A DNA stretch of 64,000 bases from Galeruca laticollis (Eukaryota; Arthropoda; Insecta; Coleoptera; Chrysomelidae), in NCBI GenBank assembly GCA_963921935.1, contig OY998180.1, positions 78,188,762-78,252,761 on the forward strand. Reading direction: 5' to 3'. Under the pieces are notes generated by a model. That model had not been told where the DNA came from. It made no database searches and saw only the letters and a program-made list of their open reading frames with translations. Shown piece after piece: positions 19,888-30,662 of this stretch; within the stretch, counting starts at the first letter, position 1; each line of letters starts with the position of its first letter. A program made the translations under genes and the position numbers.

Positions 19888-20966
19888 GCGCGCGTTTCTT
19901 CCGAAATAGAGTAGCTACCATTATTGTCGTATTCGATACGTATCCTAGTCCATCCATAAAATATCAGGAGCACGAGCTTCGTGGAACGACTAGGTGCCAA
20001 AAGTTTCATATTGGAGGTCCTGACCAAGTCCGACCATATGAATTTAGCAAAGAAATGGACAACTTCAAAGACGCTCTGATAAGACTTATTCAAGGCATTG
20101 GATAAATGATAAAATAGCTCCATTCTTGGGAATCTAAAAATTATATCTCAGCGTTGAAAAATGTTGCAGTTATAGAGTTGAAGATAGTGAGTTTCACTTA
20201 GAAATCGCAGACAACTTGTCGTGTCTTAGGCACGAAGAGGCAGATACGAAAATTTTTTTTCAGGTTTGTCAGCTTGCAGAGAAAACCAACGTGGTCGTCA
20301 GTCCAATAATCATTGTCGGAAACATGAAAAACATCCAAGATGACGTGAAAATTTGGATGAAGATGGGCACGGAAATAAAGAAAGATTTGTATCCATCAAT
20401 GGTATACACGCAATATTCGGAGACAACTTGTGCCAAGCATTGCCGCTTTCCATGCCTTTACAGGTTCTGACTACAATCCTACTTTTTCGGAAAGGAAAAG
20501 ACAAGGCCATTCAAAGCATTTTAAAAAATTAACAGTGTATCGAAGCTTTCGGGGACATGAGCAATTTACCAGCTAAGAACTTTGGCGACGTTTGTAATAT
20601 TTAAGAAACATTTATTTGTCTGTTCGATGTATGGGTTGAAAAATATTAGAGACGTTAATGGTGTTCGTGCTAAAAGACTACAAATTGAGCAAATATGAAA
20701 ATGATTTTCGTTTACAAGATAAAAATCTAGACGTGTCTCTCTTACAACCTTCAAAATCGGAATTGCTACAACACATTTTAAGATCCATTTATATAACTAA
20801 ATTTTGGAAATATGAGAATAAACAAATACCATCAAAATTGGATCCTGTTGAGTTTGCATGGCAGATCGAAGATGAGAAATATATTTGCAAGTGGTTTGAA
20901 GGCGATCAATTACCTGTAACTGTAAAGATGATTACCCAAGATTGCGATTATACCGAAGGTACTTAT

Positions 20967-21431
20967 TGTTACGAAACAGCACACTGGTATGGCTCCTGAA
21001 TCCGACTGTGTCTAAGCCATGTATGAAACTTAAAATTATGGCGGATGGGCAGGGATTTCTTAGAACTGTTTACGATTGTGACTATCTTATCTAGACATTG
21101 TTTTTGTGACCAGTCTTATCTAGAAAATGCCAGAGAGCCAATTGTTTTTGTGTAAGCCGCAATCTAGAATTATCTAGTAAAAAAGGCACTAATATATAAA
21201 GGACCGACCACGGAGAGTTAGTTAGTTTATAATTTGACATCGTGAGATAAACAGTAAATAAGTGAATATAAATTAGTGAAGTGTATATATAAATTAGTTT
21301 AAGTGAATATACTGTGTTTACATTTAGTGAATAGTGTAGTGAATAAATAAATAAGGTAAGTGAACCTACCGTGTGTAGGAATGTATACCACCCGTCATAA
21401 AAACGTTTTAATAAATAAGAAAAACCTTACA
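20967..21431 (+). repeat. Gypsy copy C, 5' LTR
   Basis: 465 bp, TGTTACG...CTTACA. It contains TATATAAAGGACCGACCA like the other copies and is followed by the same primer-binding site. Confidence 0.9.
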
Positions 21432-21475
21432 TTGGTGTCAGGTGTGGGGTAATATAAATAAATTGCTACGTAAAA

Positions 21476-22528
21476 ATGGCCAAGGGACTATGTGACTTGA
21501 AAGTGACTGAGTTAAGAGCAGAATTGGAAGATCGTGAGTTGGAAACGTCCGGTAAGAAAAGTGAATTAGTAGAAAGACTTAAAGGGGCACTGGAAAATGA
21601 CGGCTTTGATCCAGAAACAGTTTTATTTAATGACGAGGCTTCCACCTTAATCTCGTCAATTTATGCTAATATTTCTGCTAACATGGACGAGAAGATTTCT
21701 GCCATGGAAGAGAACATGGACGAGAAGATTTCTGCTATGAACAACGATATTTCTGACATGGAAGAGAAGATTTCTACGAATGTGAAAAGCGATATTTCGG
21801 CTATAAAGAACGATATTTCAGCTATGAAGAACGATATTTCAGCTATGAAGAACGACATTTCTGCTAATATGGACGAGAAGATTTCTGCTATGAAGAACGA
21901 TATATCTACCGATATCTTATTAATGAAAACCGACATTGCCGCTGACGTTGAAAATGAAATTTCGTCTCTAAAATCTGAAATCGAGAATAAGATGTCAACG
22001 ATGGACGAGAAATTTGAGAATAAGATGACAACGATGGACGAGAAAATCAAGGAATTAGAAAGAAAGATGACAGATATAAGAACTCAAGACACGCAAGCGG
22101 AAGAAAAGATGACCGAGCAAACAAAACCTTGCAAGCCAGAAACACACCCTAAGTTAGAAGACATTTGTAGTTTTACCCCAGTCGAAGCCCCAACGTTCGA
22201 TGGGAATATGTCGTTGACCAATTATGTGAAACAGTTTGAAGCAGCCGCTAGAGTGAATGATTAGTCCGATCGAGAGAAGGCTGTGAACTTAACTATCGCG
22301 CTTCGGGGAGATGCCTTAGATGTACTACAGACGATACCACTTGAAGAAACGAATGACTTCGAGCAGCTGAAGAAGATATTGGACATGCGATATGGTCACG
22401 AACATTTGGAATATTTGTACAGATTCCAGCTGAAGAACCGAAGGCGGAAACGTGACGAAACCCTTCTACAGTATGAACTGGATATTGCCCGACTAGTTCG
22501 ATTTGCATCAGCACCAGATAACAATTTT
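21476..22528 (+). pseudogene. Gypsy copy C Gag: SAP domain, long repetitive coiled coil, capsid-like core
   Basis: The ATG at 21476 lies about 45 bp after the LTR, the normal Gag position. Residues 5-38 (DLKVTELRAELEDRELETSG, then KKSELVERLKGAL) are a SAP domain. Residues about 60-205 are a coiled coil built from near-repeats of DEKISAMKNDIS; several are almost identical at DNA level (21790-21900). The Gag core follows (VEAPTFDGNMSLTNYVKQFE, then VNLTIALRGDALDVLQTIP and RDETLLQYELDIARLVRFA), with one in-frame TAG at about 22262. The frame breaks off at 22528, before the zinc knuckle, where foreign sequence begins. Function inferred: RNA packaging and particle assembly, with SAP suggesting chromatin or DNA contact. 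Confidence 0.85.
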
Positions 22529-22749
22529 GTCAAAATGATTTATGATTGAAAAAAATTTTTTTTAAAAAATTCAAATATAATTATATTTACCAGTTTATGA
22601 CAATCTCAATTTACTTATCCTTGATAATGGAAATAAACGTTTCCGAAAGCTTGGAAGAAAAACAGTAACAAGAGTTTTCTTTAATTAACTGGCCGTTACC
22701 CCAATATTCGTGGTTTTATACCTAATTAGTCGGCAAAGAATATCTCCTA

Positions 22750-22773
22750 TAAATATATATATATATTTTTATA

Positions 22774-22854
<81 letters not shown>

Positions 22855-22855
22855 T
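22750..22855. repeat. (TA)n microsatellite
   Basis: Long, slightly interrupted run of TA. Confidence 0.95.
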
Positions 22856-24817
22856 ATTGTGGTTTGCTATTTGTGATTTAAAACCTTATCATCAATAAAT
22901 TTGTATTGTGGTTTACTCAGTGTGAGAAACCTAATTATTATTGTTTAGTTTGTATAAATTATATGTTTTGATTCGCCCGGTATATTAAAATTTCTAAAAT
23001 ATGTCATGAAATAATTACACTCACTTCTTTAATACTTTTGAAATCCTAGTTTTAGTTATTTATATTAGAACTCAATAATCTCAGGATCTTGGGTTCATGG
23101 AATTAGATGAAATTTTTTACTAATTTATATTATAAGCGCCAAAAAACAAATTTTCTTATTAATTAAAAAGTTTCAATAAAAAAATTAAATTCTTGCTTTT
23201 CCTTTCTCTACAAAATTTTACAGAACGATCCTGTACATTCTGTTGCGAGACCCCTCTCCAGTTATGATCCGTCTCATCAATAATGCCAACTGCCAACTGA
23301 TAAATTAAACAATATTCTAGAAATGAAATTCTCCAAAAATGCAGTTAAATCTTTCAAATGGAAAACGTTATTTAATGCGAAATCAAGAAAACAAATACAT
23401 TATTCAAATACAAATTTTCAAAGAGAATAACTTATCTACAGTGATCGTTCATTCAATACACATTCACTCAAATGGATTATTATTTAATATAAATACAACT
23501 ATGCAACATATTATACACACTAAATATCTTATGATGTCAAAAATTTTAGGATATAAAATGGCGGATATGGCAAGGATTAATGTCTGTGAAATTTCAAAGT
23601 TTAACGATATACACACAATACAAGTGAGTTATTTAACTTTTTAAAATGAAATAGTTTTTAAATACCTGTTCACTTATGCCCAATTCACCTTGTTTAATTC
23701 TTGTAGGATACTGTATAGTTTCTTGTGTTTGGGTATGAACCAAAGATGATGTTATATTTCATCTACATCAATACATTTTTTATGGGTTTCCATAGTCCAA
23801 TTCTTTCTGAGATGTATCGTGGAGATATCATTTCGACGATACAAACTTTACTTTATAATACGGATACATATTTAAGGTTAGTATTCTGCAATTTTTACCA
23901 ATCTCTTGTTACTTTTCTATTTATCAGTTTCTTTTACAAATTTTATTGAATTATTTTAAAGAATAATGTATTTCTTTTTATATTTACCATCCAAATTGTA
24001 CCGCTTTTCTAGTTATTATTCCAAAGATTCAACTTTCACCCCCATTCATTGTTAAAAAGGAATTCTCCCTAGTTAGTAGTGTACATTATCAACAACCTTC
24101 CCCATTCATTTTTTTTAATTTTCAATCCGCTTGCCGCTGATCAAAACATTCCAAGTATAATTCACCAATCAAATCGGTTATAAAAATTTTTGTTGGTAAA
24201 TCTAATTTCATGTTTCAAATTGTTTATTTATTTTTTTTAGAACATTCCGTTTCATATTTCTAAATAATCAAATTTGATATACTACTTCCTTTTATATAGT
24301 TTCCAAAATATTTAAAAACTGACAGTTCTATTTATTTTCATTTGATCTGTTTAACATGACAAATAATTTCACAAATGTTAGACATTATAACTATAATATT
24401 TTTATTATTTTGACTTTATTCCCTGACATATTCTAAAATAATTTTCTAGTGTTTCCAAAGAGTTTATTACGATATCTAATTAGGATATTTTAAAACAAAT
24501 CATAATCTTTTGACTCTTACTATGTGAAAAATAGATTGTTACAATTTATATAAGGTGACGTTCTAAAAAGTTCTCTCTCAATAGCTAGAATTCATGTTAT
24601 CTCTAAAATATATGCATGTACAGGGTACATTATAAATTTTCTTTATGTTTCTTCGGTTTGATTTACTATTTATTTTCTTTCTTGAATGATTTTCCTTCCA
24701 TATATCAGCTCTCTTTCTGATGATTTAAATGGTAATCAAAATTTTATATTTACATACAATGTGTAGCATGTTCATTCCATATTATTATATACAAAGTGTC
24801 GCAAGTTCTTTTCCATG

Positions 24818-24821
<4 letters not shown>

Positions 24822-24890
<69 letters not shown>
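24822..24890. repeat. (TA)n microsatellite
   Basis: About 34 TA units end directly at the Gypsy LTR remnant. Confidence 0.95.
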
Positions 24891-24895
<5 letters not shown>

Positions 24896-25173
24896 GTGAA
24901 TAGTGTAGTGAATAAATAAATTAAGTAAGTGAACCTACCGTGTGTATGAATTTATCCCACCCGTAATAAAAACGTTTTAATAAATAAGAAAAACATTACA
25001 TTATTAATATTTATGTTTTTCATGCTTATGTTTTTTAATGATCACTATGTAATATTTTTTAGGTGACATGGAAAACGCAGATCTTTTGCCTGTTGAGTTG
25101 GAAGAAAACTAATCAGATGAAGACGAGGATGATGATTCATCCTCGGAAAGTGAATGAATTGTTCTACAATTTT

Positions 25174-25330
25174 CTAATAGTTATTTGTAAAACAAGTGTC
25201 ACAATGCCTCGTTTTGTAGTACGAGTGAAGTTTGCACAACGAACCGCGAAGCGGTGAGTTGTGCAAATCACAAGTACTACAGAAAGTCATTGTGGCACAA
25301 GTTTTACACAATATTTTTTATAATTCGCAT
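25174..25330. repeat. Foldback element, copy 2
   Basis: The copy is better preserved than the one at 9400. The arms (AAAACAAGTGTCACAATG and CATTGTGGCACAAGTTTT) pair over about 55 bp, with the centre GAACCGCGAAGCGG. No coding capacity. Confidence 0.75.
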
Positions 25331-25995
25331 TTATTTAATTATTTAAATAAAATAGAATTTCATATAATCCCTATTTTTAATCTAGGAGGAGTGGTTTGAA
25401 TTTAAGTTGGCAATTATGTAGATTCCTAATTGGTCAAATCACAGATGGTTTTATTCAGCACTTCTGACTTTTGACATATTATAACTGAATAATTGTGTAA
25501 ATTGTAAACAAACTTTCATTTAAGCAAACGGAGGATGGTTATTTGTTTAAAAAAGAGCTTCTTCGTATATGCTCTTGCGATCTATTTATATTATATCATG
25601 AACAGAATTATTTCTGTAATACATCTTCACATAGAAATCTGGTAATTTATCTCAAAGAACGAACGTTATGTATACCTATATATTGATCCTATACAATATA
25701 AAAATAAACAATTGACAAATCATTGATAAATAAACGTTAGCGTACTTTATTCATTAACATTTTTAATATATAAATCATTCTAATTTACCTTTAATATAAT
25801 AATTTGCTTGCTAGAACAACGCTAGACCATTTTATTTATAATTTGTGTCAAGGTTGAAGTCAAGTGTCAAATAAAAATATAGCTAAATAGAATAACCAAC
25901 TGTACACTAAAAATTACTATAACAATGTTCAAAGAGCTTCATTGTGACACTGTAAACAATGTTATAATGAAGTCTCTTTTATACGCGAATTATAT
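25330..25995 (+). repeat. Penelope 5' leader fragment
   Basis: It matches 11275-11975 with small indels, including AAGAGCTTCTTCGTATATGC and the start of the N-terminal coding region (damaged near 25870-25930). It stops within the first codons at about 25995. Confidence 0.75.
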
Positions 25996-26134
25996 AAATT
26001 GCATTGTTGATTCCACATTAAAAAATTTAGCTATTATTTTTATAACGTGATGTATTACATAATTTAAAAAAAAATGCACATTGATTAAAAAAATCAAATA
26101 ACATTATGATTATAGTTTCTTTCTTTTGTCTAGA

Positions 26135-26275
26135 ACCATTATACGACACTTGAAATTTTGGTGGATGTATTCATATCCAGGCTTACGAAAATCATAGTCC
26201 ACTGCATGAATTTCAGTGGAAAAGGTTGTCTGCTGCTACGATTATGAGGGAGCGCGCTAACTTACACTAGCATAT
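26135..26275. repeat. MITE, partial copy
   Basis: It begins CATTATACGACACTTGAAAT, runs through CGAAAATCATAGTCCACTGC, and ends near 26275. Confidence 0.6.
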
Positions 26276-26292
26276 TTTTAACAACGTTTTGC

Positions 26293-26567
26293 CTAGAACG
26301 ATGGTACGACATTTCAAATTTTTGTGGATGCTTGTTTTCATATTCTGTATTACGAAAATCATAGTTCGCTGCATGAATTCCTGTGGGAAGATCGTCCGCT
26401 GACGGGTGCCCGGTAGCTTATACGAGCTCGTGAACGCGTCACTTTACTGCAGTAATGGAAGTGTTTTCCACGGGAATTCATGTAGCTAGTAGACTATTAT
26501 TTTCGTAAACCTGAGTGATGAATTCTAGCACCCACCAAAATTTCAAGTTTCGTATAATGGATCTGAT
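26293..26567. repeat. MITE of about 275 bp with long TIRs
   Basis: The left end GGTACGACATTTCAAATTTT and the right end AAATTTCAAGTTTCGTATAA are inverted copies, and the pairing reaches inward past GCATGAATTC. Related partial copies are at 26135 and 19791. Confidence 0.7.
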
Positions 26568-26967
26568 TTTTCATGACAATGGCAACTTTGGACCACTAGC
26601 GGACGGTGATTCTACCACCAGCCGACCAGCGGACTATGCTCTCCCTTCATTGTATAACGTAATTCTTCCCTCATAAAACTTTCAAGAGTCGTTACTATTG
26701 TTCTAATTTTGTCAACTTATCTTATCCCTCACACCCACACCCACCTATCATCTTGCAGCGAACTATACATTCGTTATTCAAGTACATTAGTACAATCGAT
26801 TTAAGGTAAAATCAAGAGTCGTACAGATCAGACAATTTTTTGTACACGGCCTCCCGTACTATTATAGATTCAACTAAATTCTAAATCAATTTCGTCATAT
26901 ATTTCATGGCCTGTGCGTTGACGTTAAACAGTTTTTCACCTACTTATTACTCTATTTTACAATTTAC
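26568..26967. other. Intron sequence near the FN3 exon, nothing recognised
   Basis: No ORF or repeat supported. It includes the donor side of the giant intron. Confidence 0.4.
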
Positions 26968-27163
26968 CTTTTTCTGCTGTTAGTTGTTTTTCCGGCAATC
27001 TTAACGTAGCTGCTTGAACAACTGCTGGTTCACTTCGACCTTTTGCATTGTAAGAAAATAGTACTGCATTATACAGGACACCCGCTGCTAAGCCCGTAAC
27101 AGAAAACCGTGCAACTGGAGAGGTTAGGTTGTTTATTAATTCTTGTGATTGGCTCTCTCGCAC
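26968..27163 (-). CDS. Sidestep-family protein, exon for the second half of an FN3 domain
   Basis: The acceptor CAG precedes GTGCGAGAG at 27163, and the donor is GGTAAAT after 26968. The exon is 196 nt, phase 0 in and phase 1 out. It encodes strands C' to G of a fibronectin type III domain: VRESQSQELINNLTS, FSVTGLAAGVLYNAVLFSYN, then AKGRSEPAVVQAATLRLP. NAKGRSEP is the usual FN3 F-G turn. The end (LTAEK) leads into the stalk in the exon at 964-1194. It continues in frame from the exon at 28199-28311. FN3 next to the membrane after Ig domains is the sidestep layout; the Ig exons are not in the window. Confidence 0.85.
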
Positions 27164-28198
27164 CTGAAAGGTACTTTATTAGTATAAATTGCTTATCAGT
27201 TTATAAATCGATCAAATCTACCTTCTCAAAATAAAATAAAATAATACTATCTGATTGAATGGATTGAATAGTTCCAATAAATTGAATGAGTTCAATATCT
27301 TCTTTTTTGCGAATGGTAAATTGTAAAAAATATTAACAATGTAATGGATATTAAATGGATTCCCATTTTTGGCGGATGCGACATGTATGCTTCCACCAGA
27401 ATTAAAAAATGTATTATTTGCAATCGTCAAACAAACGGGAATAGTGTCCTTTTTTTTCTATAAACAAAAGAAATATCCTATAAACGCTACTAATAAATTT
27501 TCATGTTACGTAGTAGCATTGAACGTACGAATATTTTTTACTCGTATACATAAACAAATTATGAACTTAAATACAGCACTGGGTAATTAATTAAGAACCT
27601 CTAAATTATAGATTTTAGGTCCTAAAATATAATTATTCAGAGCAATATAATTTGTAGAAATATTGCAGGTTTGAGGTTTGCTATTGAGTTTCGTTATAAT
27701 ATTTATTTCAATAGTTTCCACTGGAAAAGATGCAAATTGAGGTCTTTTGCATGATAATTGCGAAAAAGCGTTCCAATTCCAATTACAAGTCGTTGTTTAA
27801 TTGAGGTAACTCGATAGGTTTTAGAGTTATTTACTTGCCTTTAATATTCAATGCATTTTTAAATTTTTCTAAATATCTGATAATAACAAATCGATAGACG
27901 AAGATGGAAAACTTCAAATCGAAAGAATAAACAACGATAAGAAGTTTCGATACATTTAATAATCTTCCTTAACAAAGATCTATTGGAAGAAAATAACTAG
28001 AGAAACCTTCAAGTTGCCCAAAGAATTAAACGCTCCTCATATTTTTTTCATTATTTTAATCATTAGTGAAAGATTCGCTATTCCTAATAAATCATAGTTA
28101 CAAAAATTAATATCTTCACGTTTTTAAAATTGCAAATTCTTTAAATACTTAGACGATATTTCTGTATTCAGTATATAATATAGGGTATCTAGTCTCAC
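27164..28198 (-). other. Intron between the two FN3 exons
   Basis: About 1.03 kb of AT-rich sequence with donor GTGAGA and acceptor TTTCAG, phase 0. No repeat family recognised. Confidence 0.75.
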
Positions 28199-28311
28199 CT
28201 CAAGAAGAAAGGACTGCGGAAGACCTCCGTTGAATCCTTCAGAACATCTTATGTTAAAAGAAGTATTGGAAATATTCAGAAGAGTGCAGTTATGAACTTG
28301 ATCTGGCCGAC
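28199..28311 (-). CDS. Sidestep-family protein, exon for the first half of the FN3 domain
   Basis: The acceptor TATTTCAG precedes GTCGGCCAG at 28311, and the donor is GAG|GTGAGA after 28199. The exon is 113 nt, phase 1 in and phase 0 out. It encodes RPDQVHNCTLLNISNTSFNI and RCSEGFNGGLPQSFLLE: A to C strands of an FN3 domain with the pattern P-V-x-N-C and EGFxGGLPQ-F-LE. That pattern is characteristic of the membrane-proximal domain of sidestep-family receptors. One or two NxT/S glycosylation sites lie in it. The preceding exon is at least 35.7 kb upstream or was missed. An inverted Polinton-related arm begins only about 70-85 bp upstream of the acceptor. Confidence 0.85.
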
Positions 28312-28380
28312 CTGAAATAGAAAAATAAAAGATGTTTATTATTGATAATTGCTTCAACCACAGTTATAGTATTATTCTAA

Positions 28381-29302
28381 GATCCCAAGTAAGGTCATCT
28401 GCTTACCGGATGAAAATTATATTTTATCAAATACAATATATTTCTGAACATATACCAATAGGGTTGCCATAAAAAATATGGTCATGGCTATAATAAAAAA
28501 ATTAGAAATAATCTATTTTTCAAATCTCACTCACTTGCTTGCCAAATGAACGAAATTCTAATGGAAAACATGCAACATACAGATTATGCAACAGCTAGGT
28601 TGCCTACCATTTTCTGGTCCCTATTACCTGATTGCCATGTACAAACAGGTAAATTGATATCAGTAATTGTACTCATATGTTTACCACTTGAAAAGTATAT
28701 CAAAATGAAGGCAATTTTATAAAGAATACAGTAGTATAGGGTTGTTCTGCAAAATCAGTTGCCAGGCTTTTAAATTAAAAATTCGGAGCAAGCAACGATG
28801 TAAGTAAAGAGGCAGCACTGATTCTAGGCCATTGCTTATGTAAAATAACATGGTCAAGGTCCATCGTGGTAATTTTTGGCTCAATTCGATCTGCGCATGC
28901 GTCAATCATGAGGAGGCCGTCAGCCATCTTGTGCCTTGTGCGCATGTCATCCACCTTGTGCCATGTATGCTAGTAACGTCACCCATGCTCAGTCAGTTGA
29001 TAATGTCATGTGTATTGAGAAAAATGAGTTAGAGTTAATCAAAATAAAAAACAATTGAATAAACAAACATTTTATTACATAATAATATATAAAATTGAAA
29101 AGTATATTAAATCAAAATAAAAAACTAATTTAACAATAACTTTTACTCTCATAAAGGTATGATATATAAATTTTAAGAAGATAGAATATTCAAACGGTTG
29201 GAACTTCATCGACATCCATATAAGCATCAATCGAATAGTGGTAAGGTTTCATCAGAACCAGGAACAATCAATCGTTTATCATTCTCAGAACTCAACGCTT
29301 AT
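28381..29302. repeat. Left arm of a large inverted repeat with Polinton polB 3' end
   Basis: It matches 35645-37076 in inverted orientation (for example CATCTGCTTACC, then AATAGGGTTGCCAT, CAATTCGATCTGCGCATGCG and CCAGGAACAATCAATCG). Its inner end holds, on the minus strand, the C-terminal codons of a polymerase (NDKRLIVPGSDET). The right arm carries the same codons on the plus strand. Confidence 0.8.
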
Positions 29303-30430
29303 TTATAATGAACAATTGAATGGACTACAGGGTGGTAAATTAATTTTGGCAGTTGACGATGCGCGAGGAAGCTATATAACTTGACAACGTTGTAAACGCA
29401 GTTACCGGGAAGAGCAGGGGACGTACATTCTGCATGCAAAATTTTACAGGCTGTGAGACTGCTAATACGTACGATGGTAACACCATATTTTGAATTTGGA
29501 TTTAAAAATAATAAATTGTGGCACATGTATAATGCTATATAAAAACGAGTTTACAAAACAAAATAACATTAATGTGATCTTTATTATTAATTAAATGAAT
29601 AAGGAAATAAAAACTATTCGATTTTTCTACGAAAACTGTTATTTTGTACAGACATAATTATTTATTGCTTCAAAAACCATACGGGGAATTCTATAATTAC
29701 ACTTTATTATTTTATGTGACGTGAAAAATAAATAATAAATGGATTCCAAGAGACATAAACTTTCACCTTTACTTCAAATTAATGTTTTTCAAGTGGTCCC
29801 TTAATAATATTCGTCATTGAGGTATATTTGTATATAAATTGGAAGTCAGGTAGATTTTGTAGATAAATCGTACAATATGATAAGGATTGTTAAACGACTT
29901 TCTAAATTAAACAATGGCCAACAATTTTTCCTATCTGTTCGTAGTAATAGTTAATGACATACCTACCGGTTAAGCTTTCTAAAATTGTTATTCTTAATAA
30001 TATGTAGTAGATAATAATACATAAAATTTGAAAAACAAATTGGGAAAATCGCCTTAGAGATGATCTAATAAGTATACTAATAATATAAATAAAATATTAA
30101 AGCTTTTTTGTAGTAGATATTTCTACTTTCATATTTAAATTTTTGGGTTTTTTTTGCAAATATTTACAATGAAATTACAACATTCCTTCATACTTTTTAA
30201 AGAGTTAGGACTGGCAAAACAAAAAAATCTTGCTTCTGGGTGCCGTCAATTATTATTTATTTAGAACTATGTACAGATGTGCTACACATATTATATTACT
30301 CTAGTGGAATTCGTCTCTAATATCTACAATTTTATAACACTTATTCACATTTTTACATTTGATGCGTTTAATGTATTCAGTCATACCACCTACAAACGAA
30401 CACTATAATGAAAAATATGTTTTAGATGTA
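29303..30430. other. Stretch inside the Polinton arms, nothing recognised
   Basis: AT-rich sequence without a supported gene. Confidence 0.3.
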
Positions 30431-30662
30431 TAGGGATCATTAACAGTAAAATAATGATACAAATGATACTTCAAAATCACTTTCTATCTCAACTTCATCA
30501 TCCTCACTATCTCCGTCTTCGGCCAAATTAATAATAATATTATCTACAACAGTATCTTAAAGTGGTTCATTGTTTATAAATTCATCTTCAATCTTTTTAA
30601 CGCGGTCACATCTAACTTTCCAATCATTTGCAGATAATGTGTCAAAAAATCCATTACAGAAT
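30430..30662 (-). pseudogene. Possible DDE transposase C-terminal tail
   Basis: The minus strand reads VKEFCNGFFDTLSANDWKV, then CDRVKKIEDEF, and an acidic tail (AEDGDSEDDEVEIESDF). This layout is common at the C-terminus of pogo/Tigger-type transposases. One stop interrupts it. Weak call from composition and a short pattern. Confidence 0.3.

Larger units (their letters stand above)
22530..24890. other. Unidentified segment replacing the middle of Gypsy copy C
   Basis: About 2.4 kb of AT-rich sequence bounded by Gag on the left and LTR on the right. It contains TA microsatellites at 22757-22853 and 24822-24890. Two short open frames (23339-23644, 101 codons, and 23725-23949, 74 codons) resemble nothing that I recognise and are probably chance. 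Confidence 0.5.
20967..25000 (+). mobile_element. Gypsy copy C, with 4-bp TSD TTAT, middle replaced
   Basis: 5' LTR 20967-21431 and the last 110 bp of a 3' LTR (24891-25000) are flanked by TTAT (20963-20966 and 25001-25004). Gag runs from 21476 to about 22528. From there to 24890 unrelated AT-rich sequence replaces Pol and most of the 3' LTR. Confidence 0.8.
19888..25157 (+). pseudogene. Broken spliced gene of an unnamed TE-associated family with an EADTK motif
   Basis: Plus-strand pieces occur in the order expected for a family often seen near insect and cnidarian transposons. SARFFRNRVATIIVVFDTYP, then SIKYQEHELR, come at 19890-19985. CLRHEEADTKIFFQVCQLAE, a nuclease-like acidic motif, is at 20220-20280. 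KHLFVCSMYGLKNIRDVNG comes near 20605-20660, and LLQPSKSELLQHILRS near 20735-20790. An exon end YTEG with donor GTACTT is at 20957. A Gypsy element fills the intron, and the acceptor TTTTTTAG at 25055-25062 leads to a last exon DMENADLLPVELEEN with an acidic tail ending at 25157. The phases across this intron match. Frameshifts and a stop in the last exon show decay. I cannot name the function; host origin is also possible. Confidence 0.5.
1195..26967 (-). other. Giant intron of the sidestep-family gene
   Basis: The donor GTAAAT at 26967 and the acceptor at 1196-1195 have matching phase (1 nt plus 2 nt rebuild a Glu codon). The intron is therefore about 25.8 kb. It is filled by jockey, Gypsy, Penelope, mariner-type and unnamed elements on both strands, described separately. 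Confidence 0.75.

Noticed and set aside
19689..20123. 144-codon minus-strand frame
   Set aside because: It lies opposite the EADTK-family reading and a MITE remnant; no family match and no supporting context.
21661..22050. Minus-strand frame opposite Gag of Gypsy copy C
   Set aside because: Shadow of the repetitive coiled coil on the plus strand.
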